Source of the DNA: an uncultured Streptococcus sp.
GTDB lineage: Bacteria > Bacillota > Bacilli > Lactobacillales > Streptococcaceae
Assembly: GCF_901875575.1 (NCBI RefSeq)
Contig: NZ_CABFMF010000008.1
Span: 1 to 42,816 of the forward strand
Length of the DNA: 42,816 nt
Direction of reading: 5' to 3'
Positions 8,019-15,483 of the stretch are shown here, piece by piece; the first letter of the stretch is position 1, and each line of letters opens with the position of its first letter. The notes beneath the pieces were generated by a model. That model ran no database searches, had not been told where the DNA came from, and was given only the letters and a program-made list of their open reading frames with translations. Both the position numbers and the translations under genes were made by a program.

Positions 8019-9265
8019 TCTATACCTTCCATAAAGTAAATCGCTTGTAATTTAACATTACTAGCAGCTTTACAAATAGCTTCCTTGTCAATTTTATCTA
8101 GCCTTTCAATCCAACTTTCAATATCTTCAGAAGATTTTCCAAGTATAGCATTTTGATAGGCTATTTCAATGAGCGAACTCTGACTATCTTGAGAAATCAA
8201 TAAAGATCTACGAATCATCTCTTTAGTCTGCTCTATTTCAATATCAGTAAAGTAACCTTTTTTTAAATCAAGCAATTGGTTATTCATCATCTTGCGAACC
8301 TGATTACGATTTTCTCGATCTATACCCGCATATATTCTCAAAAATCCACTAAATAAATCTAACTGGCTTGAAATAGTATAAGCTAATCCAGCTTTCTCAC
8401 GGACATTTGAGAATAATTTAGAATGAGCAAATTCTCCCAATAAACCATTCATAACAATCATGGGTAAATGCTGCTCATCACCATATTCAACAGAACAATG
8501 GTAACCCAATTCCAAAATGGATTGTCCCACATTTTTTCTAACCATACTTTCTTGCAGTATATTTGAGTAGGGTTGTTGATACTGAACCCTAACATCTCCT
8601 TTACGATCCTTAAAATGGAAAGATTCTAATAATGTTTGAACTTCAACCTCATTAAAATCACCTAAAAAAAAGAAATCTATTCGATCATTAGCTAAAAAGT
8701 TTTGAAAACAGGCGTAAGAACTTTGAGGTGTTTCCTTTAAAATACGATCTCTTAAAAATTTATATTCTAGCTGAAGACGCTTATCATTAAAGAAAAGCTG
8801 GTCTAATTCTTTATGTGCCAAATAAAAAGAATCATCCATATCGGCTGCTAAAATTGCTAATAATTGCTTTTTTTCAATCTCAAATAAAACTGGTTCAAAG
8901 CCATCATCCAACAATAAAGGTGAAAACAGAATCTCTTTCACTAACTCTAGTACCTGCATTGTCAAGACATTTTTTCTACTCAAAAACTCGTCTCGAACAT
9001 AAGTCAATGTCAAATCTACAATATGACTTTGACCTCTTCTATAACAATTAGTTGAGACATCTGTCCCATATAAACTAGCTAAATATCTTCTGAAATCTTG
9101 AGACTTATCATATTTCTGATTGGCAGTTTCTAACATACTCGCACTCAACATACGACCTGCAATCGTGTCAAGAGATAATGGAGCTGTAAAACGAATGCTT
9201 ATTTTGTTCGTCTTAAACTTTTTTGATTGGATAAAATGTGTTGAAATTCCATGCACTAACTCCAT
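8015..9265 (-). CDS. M16-family peptidase-like protein without zinc motif (YmfF-like)
   Basis: A 416-residue M16 homologue. Where the zinc motif should be, it reads MLSASMLETANQKYDKSQDF, with no HxxEH, so it is expected to be the non-catalytic half of a heterodimer with the downstream gene. C-terminal M16 features remain (LGYHCSVEYGDEQHLPMIVM, and FSNVREKAGLAYTISSQ, the R-x-x-x-G-L-x-Y substrate-contact motif). It is first in its operon with a strong Shine-Dalgarno (AAGGAGG) and an extended -10 (TGATATAAT, -10 at 9293-9298). Confidence 0.9.
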   Translation of the reverse strand: MELVHGISTHFIQSKKFKTNKISIRFTAPLSLDTIAGRMLSASMLETANQKYDKSQDFRRYLASLYGTDVSTNCYRRGQSHIVDLTLTYVRDEFLSRKNVLTMQVLELVKEILFSPLLLDDGFEPVLFEIEKKQLLAILAADMDDSFYLAHKELDQLFFNDKRLQLEYKFLRDRILKETPQSSYACFQNFLANDRIDFFFLGDFNEVEVQTLLESFHFKDRKGDVRVQYQQPYSNILQESMVRKNVGQSILELGYHCSVEYGDEQHLPMIVMNGLLGEFAHSKLFSNVREKAGLAYTISSQLDLFSGFLRIYAGIDRENRNQVRKMMNNQLLDLKKGYFTDIEIEQTKEMIRRSLLISQDSQSSLIEIAYQNAILGKSSEDIESWIERLDKIDKEAICKAASNVKLQAIYFMEGIE

Positions 9266-9292
9266 GATTTACCTCCTTACATATAGACTTCT

Positions 9293-9403
9293 ATTATATC
9301 ACGAAAAACTGAAATTTTCTTGTTCTCTGTAACACTTTTGAAATAAAAATCGCTTACATTTCTCCCTGTTTCTCTCACTAATTTTAGGAAAATATGGTAT
9401 AAT
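9293..9403. promoter_or_regulatory. Divergent promoters for ymfF and yaaA-recF
   Basis: The 158-bp gap holds two back-to-back extended -10 elements. On the minus strand TGATATAAT (TATAAT at 9293-9298) reads toward the M16 pair. On the plus strand TGGTATAAT (TATAAT at 9398-9403) reads toward yaaA. Neither has a good -35, which is usual for extended -10 promoters. I see no clear operator between them. Confidence 0.65.
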
Positions 9404-9423
9404 ACCAAAGATTGAGGTGAATT

Positions 9424-9792
9424 ATGGAATACAAATTATTTGAAGAATTTATTACCCTCCAAGCACTGCTAAAAGAACTTGGAATTACACATAGCGGAGG
9501 AGCTATCAAATCATTTCTCTCTGAACATTCTGTTTACTTTAATGGGGAATTAGAGAGTCGTCGTGGTAAAAAACTTCGTATTGGCGATAAAGTTGACATC
9601 CCTGGTATGAATATTGACATCTTGTTGACACAACCTACTTCTGAGGAGCAAGATAAATACCAAGCTGATAAAGTTGAAAAAGAACGAATCGCTAAACTTG
9701 TTAAGGAGATGAATAAAGGAGTAAAAAAAGACAACTCTAAACCTACTTCATCGCCCAAAAGCAAACAAGCTCCACGATTCCCTGGTAGATAA
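9424..9792 (+). CDS. yaaA: S4-domain RNA-binding protein YaaA (RecF-linked)
   Basis: A 122-residue protein with an N-terminal S4-like fold (about 1-65). It includes GGAIKSFLSEHSVYFNGELE and a run of basic residues (SRRGKKLRIGDKV). The C-terminal 50 residues form a charged Lys-rich tail, making it longer than the roughly 70-residue Bacillus YaaA. It precedes recF by 2 bp and shares its promoter, as next to dnaN in Bacillus, although here the pair is separated from dnaN by about 20 kb. An S4 domain suggests rRNA or ribosome contact; the exact role is not known. Confidence 0.85.
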   Translation: MEYKLFEEFITLQALLKELGITHSGGAIKSFLSEHSVYFNGELESRRGKKLRIGDKVDIPGMNIDILLTQPTSEEQDKYQADKVEKERIAKLVKEMNKGVKKDNSKPTSSPKSKQAPRFPGR

Positions 9793-9794
9793 TC

Positions 9795-10886
9795 ATGTGG
9801 CTACAACACCTATCTCTCAAGACTTTTCGTAACTACAAAGAGACGAAAATCGACTTTAATCCTAAATTAAATGTCTTTTTAGGACGCAATGCACAAGGTA
9901 AAACAAATATGTTAGAGGCTATCTATTTTTTAGCCTTAACACGCAGTCATCGAACTCGAACAGATAAAAATCTCATTCATTTTGATGAGGAACAACTTCA
10001 TCTTTCAGGTCTTGTTCAGAAAAAAACGGGATCCGTTCCTCTAGAAATAGAACTAACACAAAAAGGGCGTGTGACAAAAGTTAATCATTTAAAACAGGCA
10101 CGACTTTCAGACTATGTGGGCCATATGAATGTTATTTTATTTGCTCCTGAAGATTTACAACTCATTAAAGGATCTCCTTCAATTCGACGAAAATTCATTG
10201 ATATGGAGCTTGGGCAAATTAAGCCAATCTATTTATCTGACTTAACAAATTATAACCATATCCTAAAACAAAGAAACACTTATCTAAAATCAACTCAAAA
10301 AATAGATGAAACCTTCCTTTCAGTACTAGATGATCAGCTAGTAGATTATGGATGTCGTGTGATGAATCACCGCTTAGATTTCATAAAAAAACTAGAACAT
10401 TTTGGTCGTAAGAAACATTTTGAACTTTCTAATCAGGTTGAAGAGTTGTCAATATCCTATCAATCTTCTGTAAAGTTAACTGACAAAGAAGACTTATCAG
10501 AATCTTTCAAAATTGCTTTAGAAAAAAGTAGGTCCAGAGATTTATTTAAAAAGAATACTGGTGTTGGTCCTCATCGAGATGACATTTCTTTTTATATAAA
10601 TGGGATGGATGCTAGTTTCGGGAGTCAAGGTCAACATCGTAGTCTCGTCCTATCGATAAAATTAGCAGAAATCGAATTAATGGAAAGCATTACTACAGAA
10701 TCTCCGATATTACTGCTTGACGATGTTATGAGTGAACTTGACAACACTAGACAACTGAAATTATTAGAAACTATTTCTCAATCAATCCAAACCTTTATCA
10801 CAACAACAAGCTTAGATCATCTTCAAAATCTACCAGAGAATCTCAGCATTTTCACTATAGAAGATGGTGAAATAACTGTCAACTAA
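9795..10886 (+). CDS. recF: RecF, DNA gap repair SMC-like ATPase
   Basis: RecF loads RecA at single-strand gaps together with RecO and RecR. The 363-residue product has Walker A GRNAQGKTN (about 30-38), the RecF-type signature (SFGSQGQHRSLVLSIKLAEI) and Walker B ILLLDDVMSELD, with motif GPHRDD before the signature. It is translated just after yaaA (stop and start 2 bp apart) and ends in a shared terminator with convergent guaB. In many Firmicutes recF lies beside dnaN. Here it points toward the origin from the left arm, so it runs head-on to replication. Confidence 0.97.
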   Translation: MWLQHLSLKTFRNYKETKIDFNPKLNVFLGRNAQGKTNMLEAIYFLALTRSHRTRTDKNLIHFDEEQLHLSGLVQKKTGSVPLEIELTQKGRVTKVNHLKQARLSDYVGHMNVILFAPEDLQLIKGSPSIRRKFIDMELGQIKPIYLSDLTNYNHILKQRNTYLKSTQKIDETFLSVLDDQLVDYGCRVMNHRLDFIKKLEHFGRKKHFELSNQVEELSISYQSSVKLTDKEDLSESFKIALEKSRSRDLFKKNTGVGPHRDDISFYINGMDASFGSQGQHRSLVLSIKLAEIELMESITTESPILLLDDVMSELDNTRQLKLLETISQSIQTFITTTSLDHLQNLPENLSIFTIEDGEITVN

Positions 10887-10900
10887 AGTTTACAACAATC

Positions 10901-10931
10901 AAAAGAACCCCTGGACAACAGGAGTTCTTTT
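10901..10931. terminator. Bidirectional terminator between recF and guaB
   Basis: Inverted repeat with 13-bp arms (10901-10913 and 10919-10931, one mismatch) and a 5-nt loop. The outer parts are AAAA and TTTT, so it works in both directions for the convergent genes. Confidence 0.85.
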
Positions 10932-10940
10932 CAATTCTTT

Positions 10941-12419
10941 TTACATAGAATAGTTTGGTGCCTCATTCGTAATTTGCACATCATGAGGATGGCTTTCTTT
11001 CAAACCAGCACCAGACATTTCAATAAATTGAGCATTATCGTGTAGTTCTTTAAGGTTAGCTGCACCACAGTAACCCATACCAGAGCGAATACCACCAATC
11101 ATTTGGAAGACAATATCAGCTGCCGCTCCTTTATAAGCAACACGACCTTCAATTCCTTCTGGAACGAGTTTGTTTGCTTCATTGACAGAACCTTGGAAGT
11201 AACGATCGCTTGAACCTTTCTTCATTGCAGCGATTGATCCCATACCACGGTAAGTCTTAAATTTACGTCCTTGGAAGATTTCAGTTTCACCTGGAGCTTC
11301 ATCAGTTCCAGCAAACATAGATCCAAGCATAACAGCATTTCCTCCCGCAGCAAGAGCTTTTACAATGTCTCCAGAGTACTTGATTCCACCATCAGCAATG
11401 ATAGTTTTTCCATATTCACGCGCAACAGCTGCAGCATCGTAGATAGCTGTTACTTGCGGAACACCCACACCAGCAATCACACGAGTAGTACAGATAGAAC
11501 CTGGTCCAATACCGACTTTAACGACATCCACACCTGCATCATAAAGAGCACGCGCTCCTTCAGCTGTAGCAATATTACCTGCAATTAAAGTACGATCTGG
11601 GAAATGAGCGCGAATTTCAGCAATTTTACGAAGAACACCCGCAGAATGACCATGCGCTGTATCAATAACAATTGCATCTGCTCCTGCTTCAAAAAGAGCT
11701 TCTGCACGCTCAAACGTATCTGAAGTAACTCCAACTGCGCCTGCTACTAAAAGACGACCAAACTCATCTTTAGCAGCATTTGGAAACTCAATTACTTTTT
11801 CAATATCTTTAATAGTAATCAAACCAGAAAGACGACCCTCTTCATCAACTAAAGGAAGTTTTTCAATACGGTGCTCTTGAAGAATACTTTCAGCTATTGA
11901 AAGATCAGTTCCAACAGGGGCAGTAACAAGATTTTCACTGGTCATATGATTTGAGATAGGTTGATTATAATCTGAAATAAAACGAAGATCTCGGTTTGTT
12001 AAAATACCAACTAATTTACGATTTTCGAGTGTTTCAACCACGGGAACACCACTAATACGGTAACGTCCCATAAGCTCATCTGCTTCAGCAATGGTGTGCT
12101 CTGGCGTCAAGAAGAAAGGATCAATAATAACACCATTTTCAGAACGTTTTACTTTACGAACCTCATCTGCTTGCTGTGCAATTGACATATTTTTATGAAT
12201 AACTCCGAGACCACCCGCACGAGCAATAGCAATTGCCATTTGACTTTCTGTTACTGTGTCCATTGCGGCTGTAATAATTGGGATATTTAAAGTCAAATTA
12301 TCTGCCAATTTAGTTGTTAAATCCGCATCATTAGGTAACACATGACTTTCAGCTGGAATAAGCAATACATCATCAAAGGTAAAACCTTTTTTCAAAAATT
12401 TAGTGTCCCAATTAGACAT
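10941..12419 (-). CDS. guaB: Inosine-5'-monophosphate dehydrogenase
   Basis: GuaB oxidises IMP to XMP, the first committed step of GMP synthesis. The 492 residues form a TIM barrel interrupted by two CBS domains (about 95-210, with MGRYRISGVPVVE and EHRIEKLPLVDEEG). The catalytic loop is GPGSICTTRVIAG, with the active Cys near residue 308, and YRGMGSIAAM forms part of the IMP site. The length is typical. The gene is monocistronic between the recF terminator and its own sigma-A promoter. I see no purine riboswitch in the short leader. Confidence 0.98.
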   Translation of the reverse strand: MSNWDTKFLKKGFTFDDVLLIPAESHVLPNDADLTTKLADNLTLNIPIITAAMDTVTESQMAIAIARAGGLGVIHKNMSIAQQADEVRKVKRSENGVIIDPFFLTPEHTIAEADELMGRYRISGVPVVETLENRKLVGILTNRDLRFISDYNQPISNHMTSENLVTAPVGTDLSIAESILQEHRIEKLPLVDEEGRLSGLITIKDIEKVIEFPNAAKDEFGRLLVAGAVGVTSDTFERAEALFEAGADAIVIDTAHGHSAGVLRKIAEIRAHFPDRTLIAGNIATAEGARALYDAGVDVVKVGIGPGSICTTRVIAGVGVPQVTAIYDAAAVAREYGKTIIADGGIKYSGDIVKALAAGGNAVMLGSMFAGTDEAPGETEIFQGRKFKTYRGMGSIAAMKKGSSDRYFQGSVNEANKLVPEGIEGRVAYKGAAADIVFQMIGGIRSGMGYCGAANLKELHDNAQFIEMSGAGLKESHPHDVQITNEAPNYSM

Positions 12420-12472
12420 TCGAAGTTTCCTCTTTTCTTTCTTTTTGAGCTTGACTTTTTTATATTGTATCT

Positions 12473-12500
12473 ATCATACCATTCTATAAAAATTTGTCAA
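12473..12500 (-). promoter_or_regulatory. guaB promoter
   Basis: On the minus strand TTGACA (12495-12500) and TATGAT (12473-12478) are separated by 16 bp, about 55 bp before the guaB start. A Shine-Dalgarno (AGAGGAAA) follows. The leader is too short for a riboswitch. Confidence 0.75.
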
Positions 12501-12518
12501 ATATTACAGGATAAATAA

Positions 12519-12554
12519 AAACTATCTTTTCTAATATTGAAAAAATGATAGTTT
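12519..12554 (-). terminator. trpS terminator
   Basis: Arms at 12519-12526 and 12547-12554 form an 8-bp stem. On the minus strand the stem is followed by a T-rich tail (TTTATTTAT). It lies just past the trpS stop and before the guaB promoter. Confidence 0.6.
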
Positions 12555-12568
12555 CTTATAATATAAAA

Positions 12569-13594
12569 TTAATTAAAATATTGAAGCCCCATTGCTCCCT
12601 TGACTTCAGATAATGTTTTTCCTGCAACTTCTCGTGCATGTTGACTACCTTTTTGGAGCATATTATAAACTTCCCCCATATCCTTGGCAAACTCAATACG
12701 GCGCTCACGAATCGGACCTAGTTCTCTTTCTAAAATTTCAAGTAGATAACGCTTGGTCTTCACATCACCAAGACCTCCTCGTTGATAGTGTTCTTTCATA
12801 TCTGCTATTTCTTTAGCATCTTCAGGGCGACTAAAAACATCTAGGTAATGGAAAACCATATTCCCTTCGATTTTTCCTGGATCCTCAACTTTAACATGAT
12901 TTGGATCTGTATACATGCTCATTACTTTCTTACGTAAAGTATCCGCATCATCAGCTAGATAAATACCATTATTGAGAGATTTAGACATTTTAGCATTCCC
13001 ATCTAGACCAGGTAGACGACCTGCTCCCTCATTTTCTGGATAGATACCTTCAGGTTCCACCAATACATCACAATTATAAGCATGATTAAAAGAACGAACA
13101 ATTTCTCGAGTCTGTTCAATCATTGGCTTTTGGTCTGTTCCTACAGGAACATAATTAGCCTTAAAAGCAGTAATATCAGCAGCTTGAGCTATTGGATAAA
13201 CTAGGAAACCAGTTGGTATGCTTTCTCCAAATCCTTTTTGAGCAATCTCAGTTTTTACAGTAGGATTACGCTCCAAGCGAGCCAATGAAACCAAGTTCAT
13301 GTAGTACATAGATAACTCAGCCAATTCTGGAATTTGGCTTTGAATAAAGATAGTTGATTTATTTGGATTCAATCCAACAGCAAGATAATCCAAAGCAACA
13401 TTTCCGATAGACTCTACAATAGTTTGAGGGTCCTTAGCGTGATCTGTTAAAGCTTGTTGATCAGCCAAGAATACAAACATATCATACTTATTCTCTTCCT
13501 GTAACAATACTCTATTTTTGAGACTACCCACGTAATGTCCAATATGTAATTTACCTGTCGGACGGTCTCCTGTTAAAATAATAGGTTTAGTCAT
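12569..13594 (-). CDS. trpS: Tryptophanyl-tRNA synthetase
   Basis: TrpRS charges tRNA-Trp. The product has the class I HIGH motif as LHIGHYVG near the N terminus and the KMSKS loop as AKMSKSLNNG. The reading frame is open up to a TTG at 13609, but GGAGG at 13604-13608 sits exactly 8 nt before the ATG at 13594. I therefore start it there, giving MTKPIILTGDRPTGK and 341 residues, the usual size. An extended -10 (TGCTATAAT, TATAAT at 13623-13628) lies just upstream. I see no T-box leader, which many Firmicute synthetase genes have. Confidence 0.96.
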   Translation of the reverse strand: MTKPIILTGDRPTGKLHIGHYVGSLKNRVLLQEENKYDMFVFLADQQALTDHAKDPQTIVESIGNVALDYLAVGLNPNKSTIFIQSQIPELAELSMYYMNLVSLARLERNPTVKTEIAQKGFGESIPTGFLVYPIAQAADITAFKANYVPVGTDQKPMIEQTREIVRSFNHAYNCDVLVEPEGIYPENEGAGRLPGLDGNAKMSKSLNNGIYLADDADTLRKKVMSMYTDPNHVKVEDPGKIEGNMVFHYLDVFSRPEDAKEIADMKEHYQRGGLGDVKTKRYLLEILERELGPIRERRIEFAKDMGEVYNMLQKGSQHAREVAGKTLSEVKGAMGLQYFN

Positions 13595-13679
13595 TTTCAT
13601 TTCCTCCAATATGGTCTCTTCAATTATAGCATTTTTTTAATAAAATAACCGTAATTTATCAAAATAAATCAACCTTGCT

Positions 13680-13723
13680 ATTTACAGATCTGTGTAAAGG
13701 ATATTGTAAATCTAGTTTACAAA
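13680..13723. repeat. Two tandem palindromes upstream of the ABC-F gene
   Basis: In the divergent gap between trpS and the ABC-F gene, TTTACAGATCTGTGTAAA (13681-13698) contains the perfect palindrome ACAGATCTGT. TTGTAAATCTAGTTTACAA (13704-13722) is a second inverted repeat with 7-bp arms around TCTAG. Both share TTTACA/TGTAAA half-sites. They could be operator sites or fold in RNA; no regulator is identified. Confidence 0.5.
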
Positions 13724-13741
13724 AAATTGACAGATAAAAAT

Positions 13742-13770
13742 TTGAATATTTCTGTATTTTCTAGTAGAAT
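13742..13770 (+). promoter_or_regulatory. Promoter of the ABC-F gene
   Basis: TTGAAT (13742-13747) and TAGAAT (13765-13770) are spaced by 17 bp. The gene's Shine-Dalgarno AGGAG (13788-13792) and TTG start follow within 30 bp. The tandem palindromes lie immediately upstream. Confidence 0.6.
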
Positions 13771-13799
13771 AAATATATTACACATATAGGAGAAAAATA

Positions 13800-15422
13800 T
13801 TGCTTACAGTATCTGATGTTTCACTACGTTTTAGTGATCGCAAACTTTTTGATGATGTCAATATCAAATTTACAGAAGGAAATACTTATGGATTAATCGG
13901 TGCTAATGGTGCCGGAAAATCAACCTTTTTAAAAATTTTAGCCGGAGATATCGAACCTACTACTGGTCATATTTCTCTTGGTCCAGATGAACGTCTCTCT
14001 GTTCTTCGTCAAAATCACTTTGACTATGAGGAAGAACGTGCTATTGATGTCGTTATCATGGGGAACGAAAAACTTTATAATATCATGAAAGAAAAAGATG
14101 CTATTTACATGAAGGAAGATTTTTCAGATGAAGACGGAGTTCGCGCTGCTGAGCTTGAAGGAGAATTCGCTGAACTTGGTGGTTGGGAAGCTGAGAGCGA
14201 AGCCTCTCAATTACTTCAAAACCTAAATATACCAGAAGAACTCCATTACCAGAATATGAGTGAATTAGCAAATGGTGAAAAAGTTAAAGTTCTCCTTGCC
14301 AAAGCACTTTTTGGTAAACCTGATGTTCTTCTCTTGGATGAGCCTACCAATGGTTTAGATATCCAGTCAATTACTTGGTTAGAAGATTTTTTGATTGACT
14401 TTGATAACACGGTTATCGTGGTGTCCCATGACCGTCACTTCTTAAATAAAGTATGTACACACATGGCCGATCTTGATTTTGGAAAAATCAAACTCTATGT
14501 TGGAAACTATGACTTCTGGAAAGAATCTTCAGAACTTGCTGCTAAATTGCTAGCAGACCGTAATGCTAAAGCAGAAGAAAAAATTAAACAATTGCAAGAA
14601 TTCGTTGCTCGTTTCTCTGCAAATGCTTCTAAATCAAGACAAGCAACATCACGTAAGAAAATGCTTGATAAAATTGAACTTGAAGAAATTGTGCCATCTA
14701 GTCGTAAATATCCATTTATCAACTTTAAAGCGGAACGTGAAATTGGTAATGACCTCTTGACAGTAGAAAATCTAACTGTAAAGATTGATGGTGAGACTAT
14801 TTTAGATAACATCAACTTTATCTTGCGTCCAGGTGATAAGACAGCACTTATTGGACAAAATGACATCCAAACGACTGCATTAATTCGTGCAATCATGGGG
14901 GACATTGACTATGAAGGTACTGTCAAGTGGGGAGTAACTACTAGCCGTTCTTACTTGCCAAAAGATAACTCGGCCGATTTTGCAGGGGGAGAATCGATTC
15001 TTGACTGGTTGCGTCAATTCGCAAGTAAAGAAGAAGATGATAACACATTCCTACGTGGTTTCCTCGGACGTATGCTTTTCTCTGGAGATGAAGTTAACAA
15101 ACCTGTAAATGTCTTGTCAGGGGGAGAAAAAGTACGTGTCATGCTTTCAAAACTCATGCTCTTGAAATCAAATGTCCTCATACTTGATGATCCAACCAAC
15201 CACTTGGACTTGGAATCTATCTCAAGTTTGAACGATGGATTGAAAAATTTTAAAGAGTCAATCATCTTTGCCAGCCATGACCACGAGTTTATTCAAACTT
15301 TGGCTAACCATATCATTGTCTTATCTAAAAATGGCGTCATCGATCGTATTGATGAAACCTATGATGAATTCCTAGAAAATGCAGAAGTACAAGCAAAAGT
15401 TAAAGAACTTTGGAAAGATTAA
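13800..15422 (+). CDS. ABC-F ribosome-associated ATPase (YkpA/YbiT-like)
   Basis: ABC-F proteins bind the ribosomal E site and act on stalled or initiating ribosomes. The 540 residues have two nucleotide-binding domains joined by a charged linker (about 235-320) and no membrane part. Domain 1 has Walker A GANGAGKST, Walker B LLLDEPTNGLD and a degenerate signature LANGE (codons at 14265-14279). Domain 2 has a degenerate Walker A GQNDIQTTA (14853-14879), an intact signature LSGGE and DDPTNHLD in place of DEPTNHLD. The TTG start is chosen from AGGAG 8 nt upstream. Length fits the YkpA/YbiT subgroup; it is not clearly an antibiotic-resistance type. Confidence 0.88.
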   Translation: MLTVSDVSLRFSDRKLFDDVNIKFTEGNTYGLIGANGAGKSTFLKILAGDIEPTTGHISLGPDERLSVLRQNHFDYEEERAIDVVIMGNEKLYNIMKEKDAIYMKEDFSDEDGVRAAELEGEFAELGGWEAESEASQLLQNLNIPEELHYQNMSELANGEKVKVLLAKALFGKPDVLLLDEPTNGLDIQSITWLEDFLIDFDNTVIVVSHDRHFLNKVCTHMADLDFGKIKLYVGNYDFWKESSELAAKLLADRNAKAEEKIKQLQEFVARFSANASKSRQATSRKKMLDKIELEEIVPSSRKYPFINFKAEREIGNDLLTVENLTVKIDGETILDNINFILRPGDKTALIGQNDIQTTALIRAIMGDIDYEGTVKWGVTTSRSYLPKDNSADFAGGESILDWLRQFASKEEDDNTFLRGFLGRMLFSGDEVNKPVNVLSGGEKVRVMLSKLMLLKSNVLILDDPTNHLDLESISSLNDGLKNFKESIIFASHDHEFIQTLANHIIVLSKNGVIDRIDETYDEFLENAEVQAKVKELWKD

Positions 15423-15432
15423 ATAAAACTTC

Positions 15433-15466
15433 AAAACTCAGTTGGGTTAACCAGCTGAGTTTTCTA
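15433..15466 (+). terminator. Terminator after the ABC-F gene
   Basis: A 13-bp stem (15433-15445 and 15451-15463, one G-T/G-C variation) with a short loop is followed by TTTTCT. It ends 18 bp before the yfhO start. Confidence 0.8.
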
Positions 15467-15483
15467 ACATTTTATGAGGTAAC

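Noticed and set aside
11271..11588. Plus-strand Ser/Thr/Asn-rich frame opposite guaB
   Set aside because: Composition is the typical antisense of a GuaB coding region; no gene signals.
13595..13609. Longer trpS start (TTG at 13609)
   Set aside because: The Shine-Dalgarno GGAGG lies inside that extension and is ideally spaced to the ATG at 13594.
13610..13799. T-box leader for trpS or riboswitch for guaB
   Set aside because: I looked for a T-box sequence (TGGNACCGCG-like) and for purine-aptamer features and saw neither.
14507..14905. Minus-strand frame opposite the ABC-F gene
   Set aside because: It lies wholly within a well-supported gene in the other strand, has no ribosome-binding site and gives no recognisable protein.
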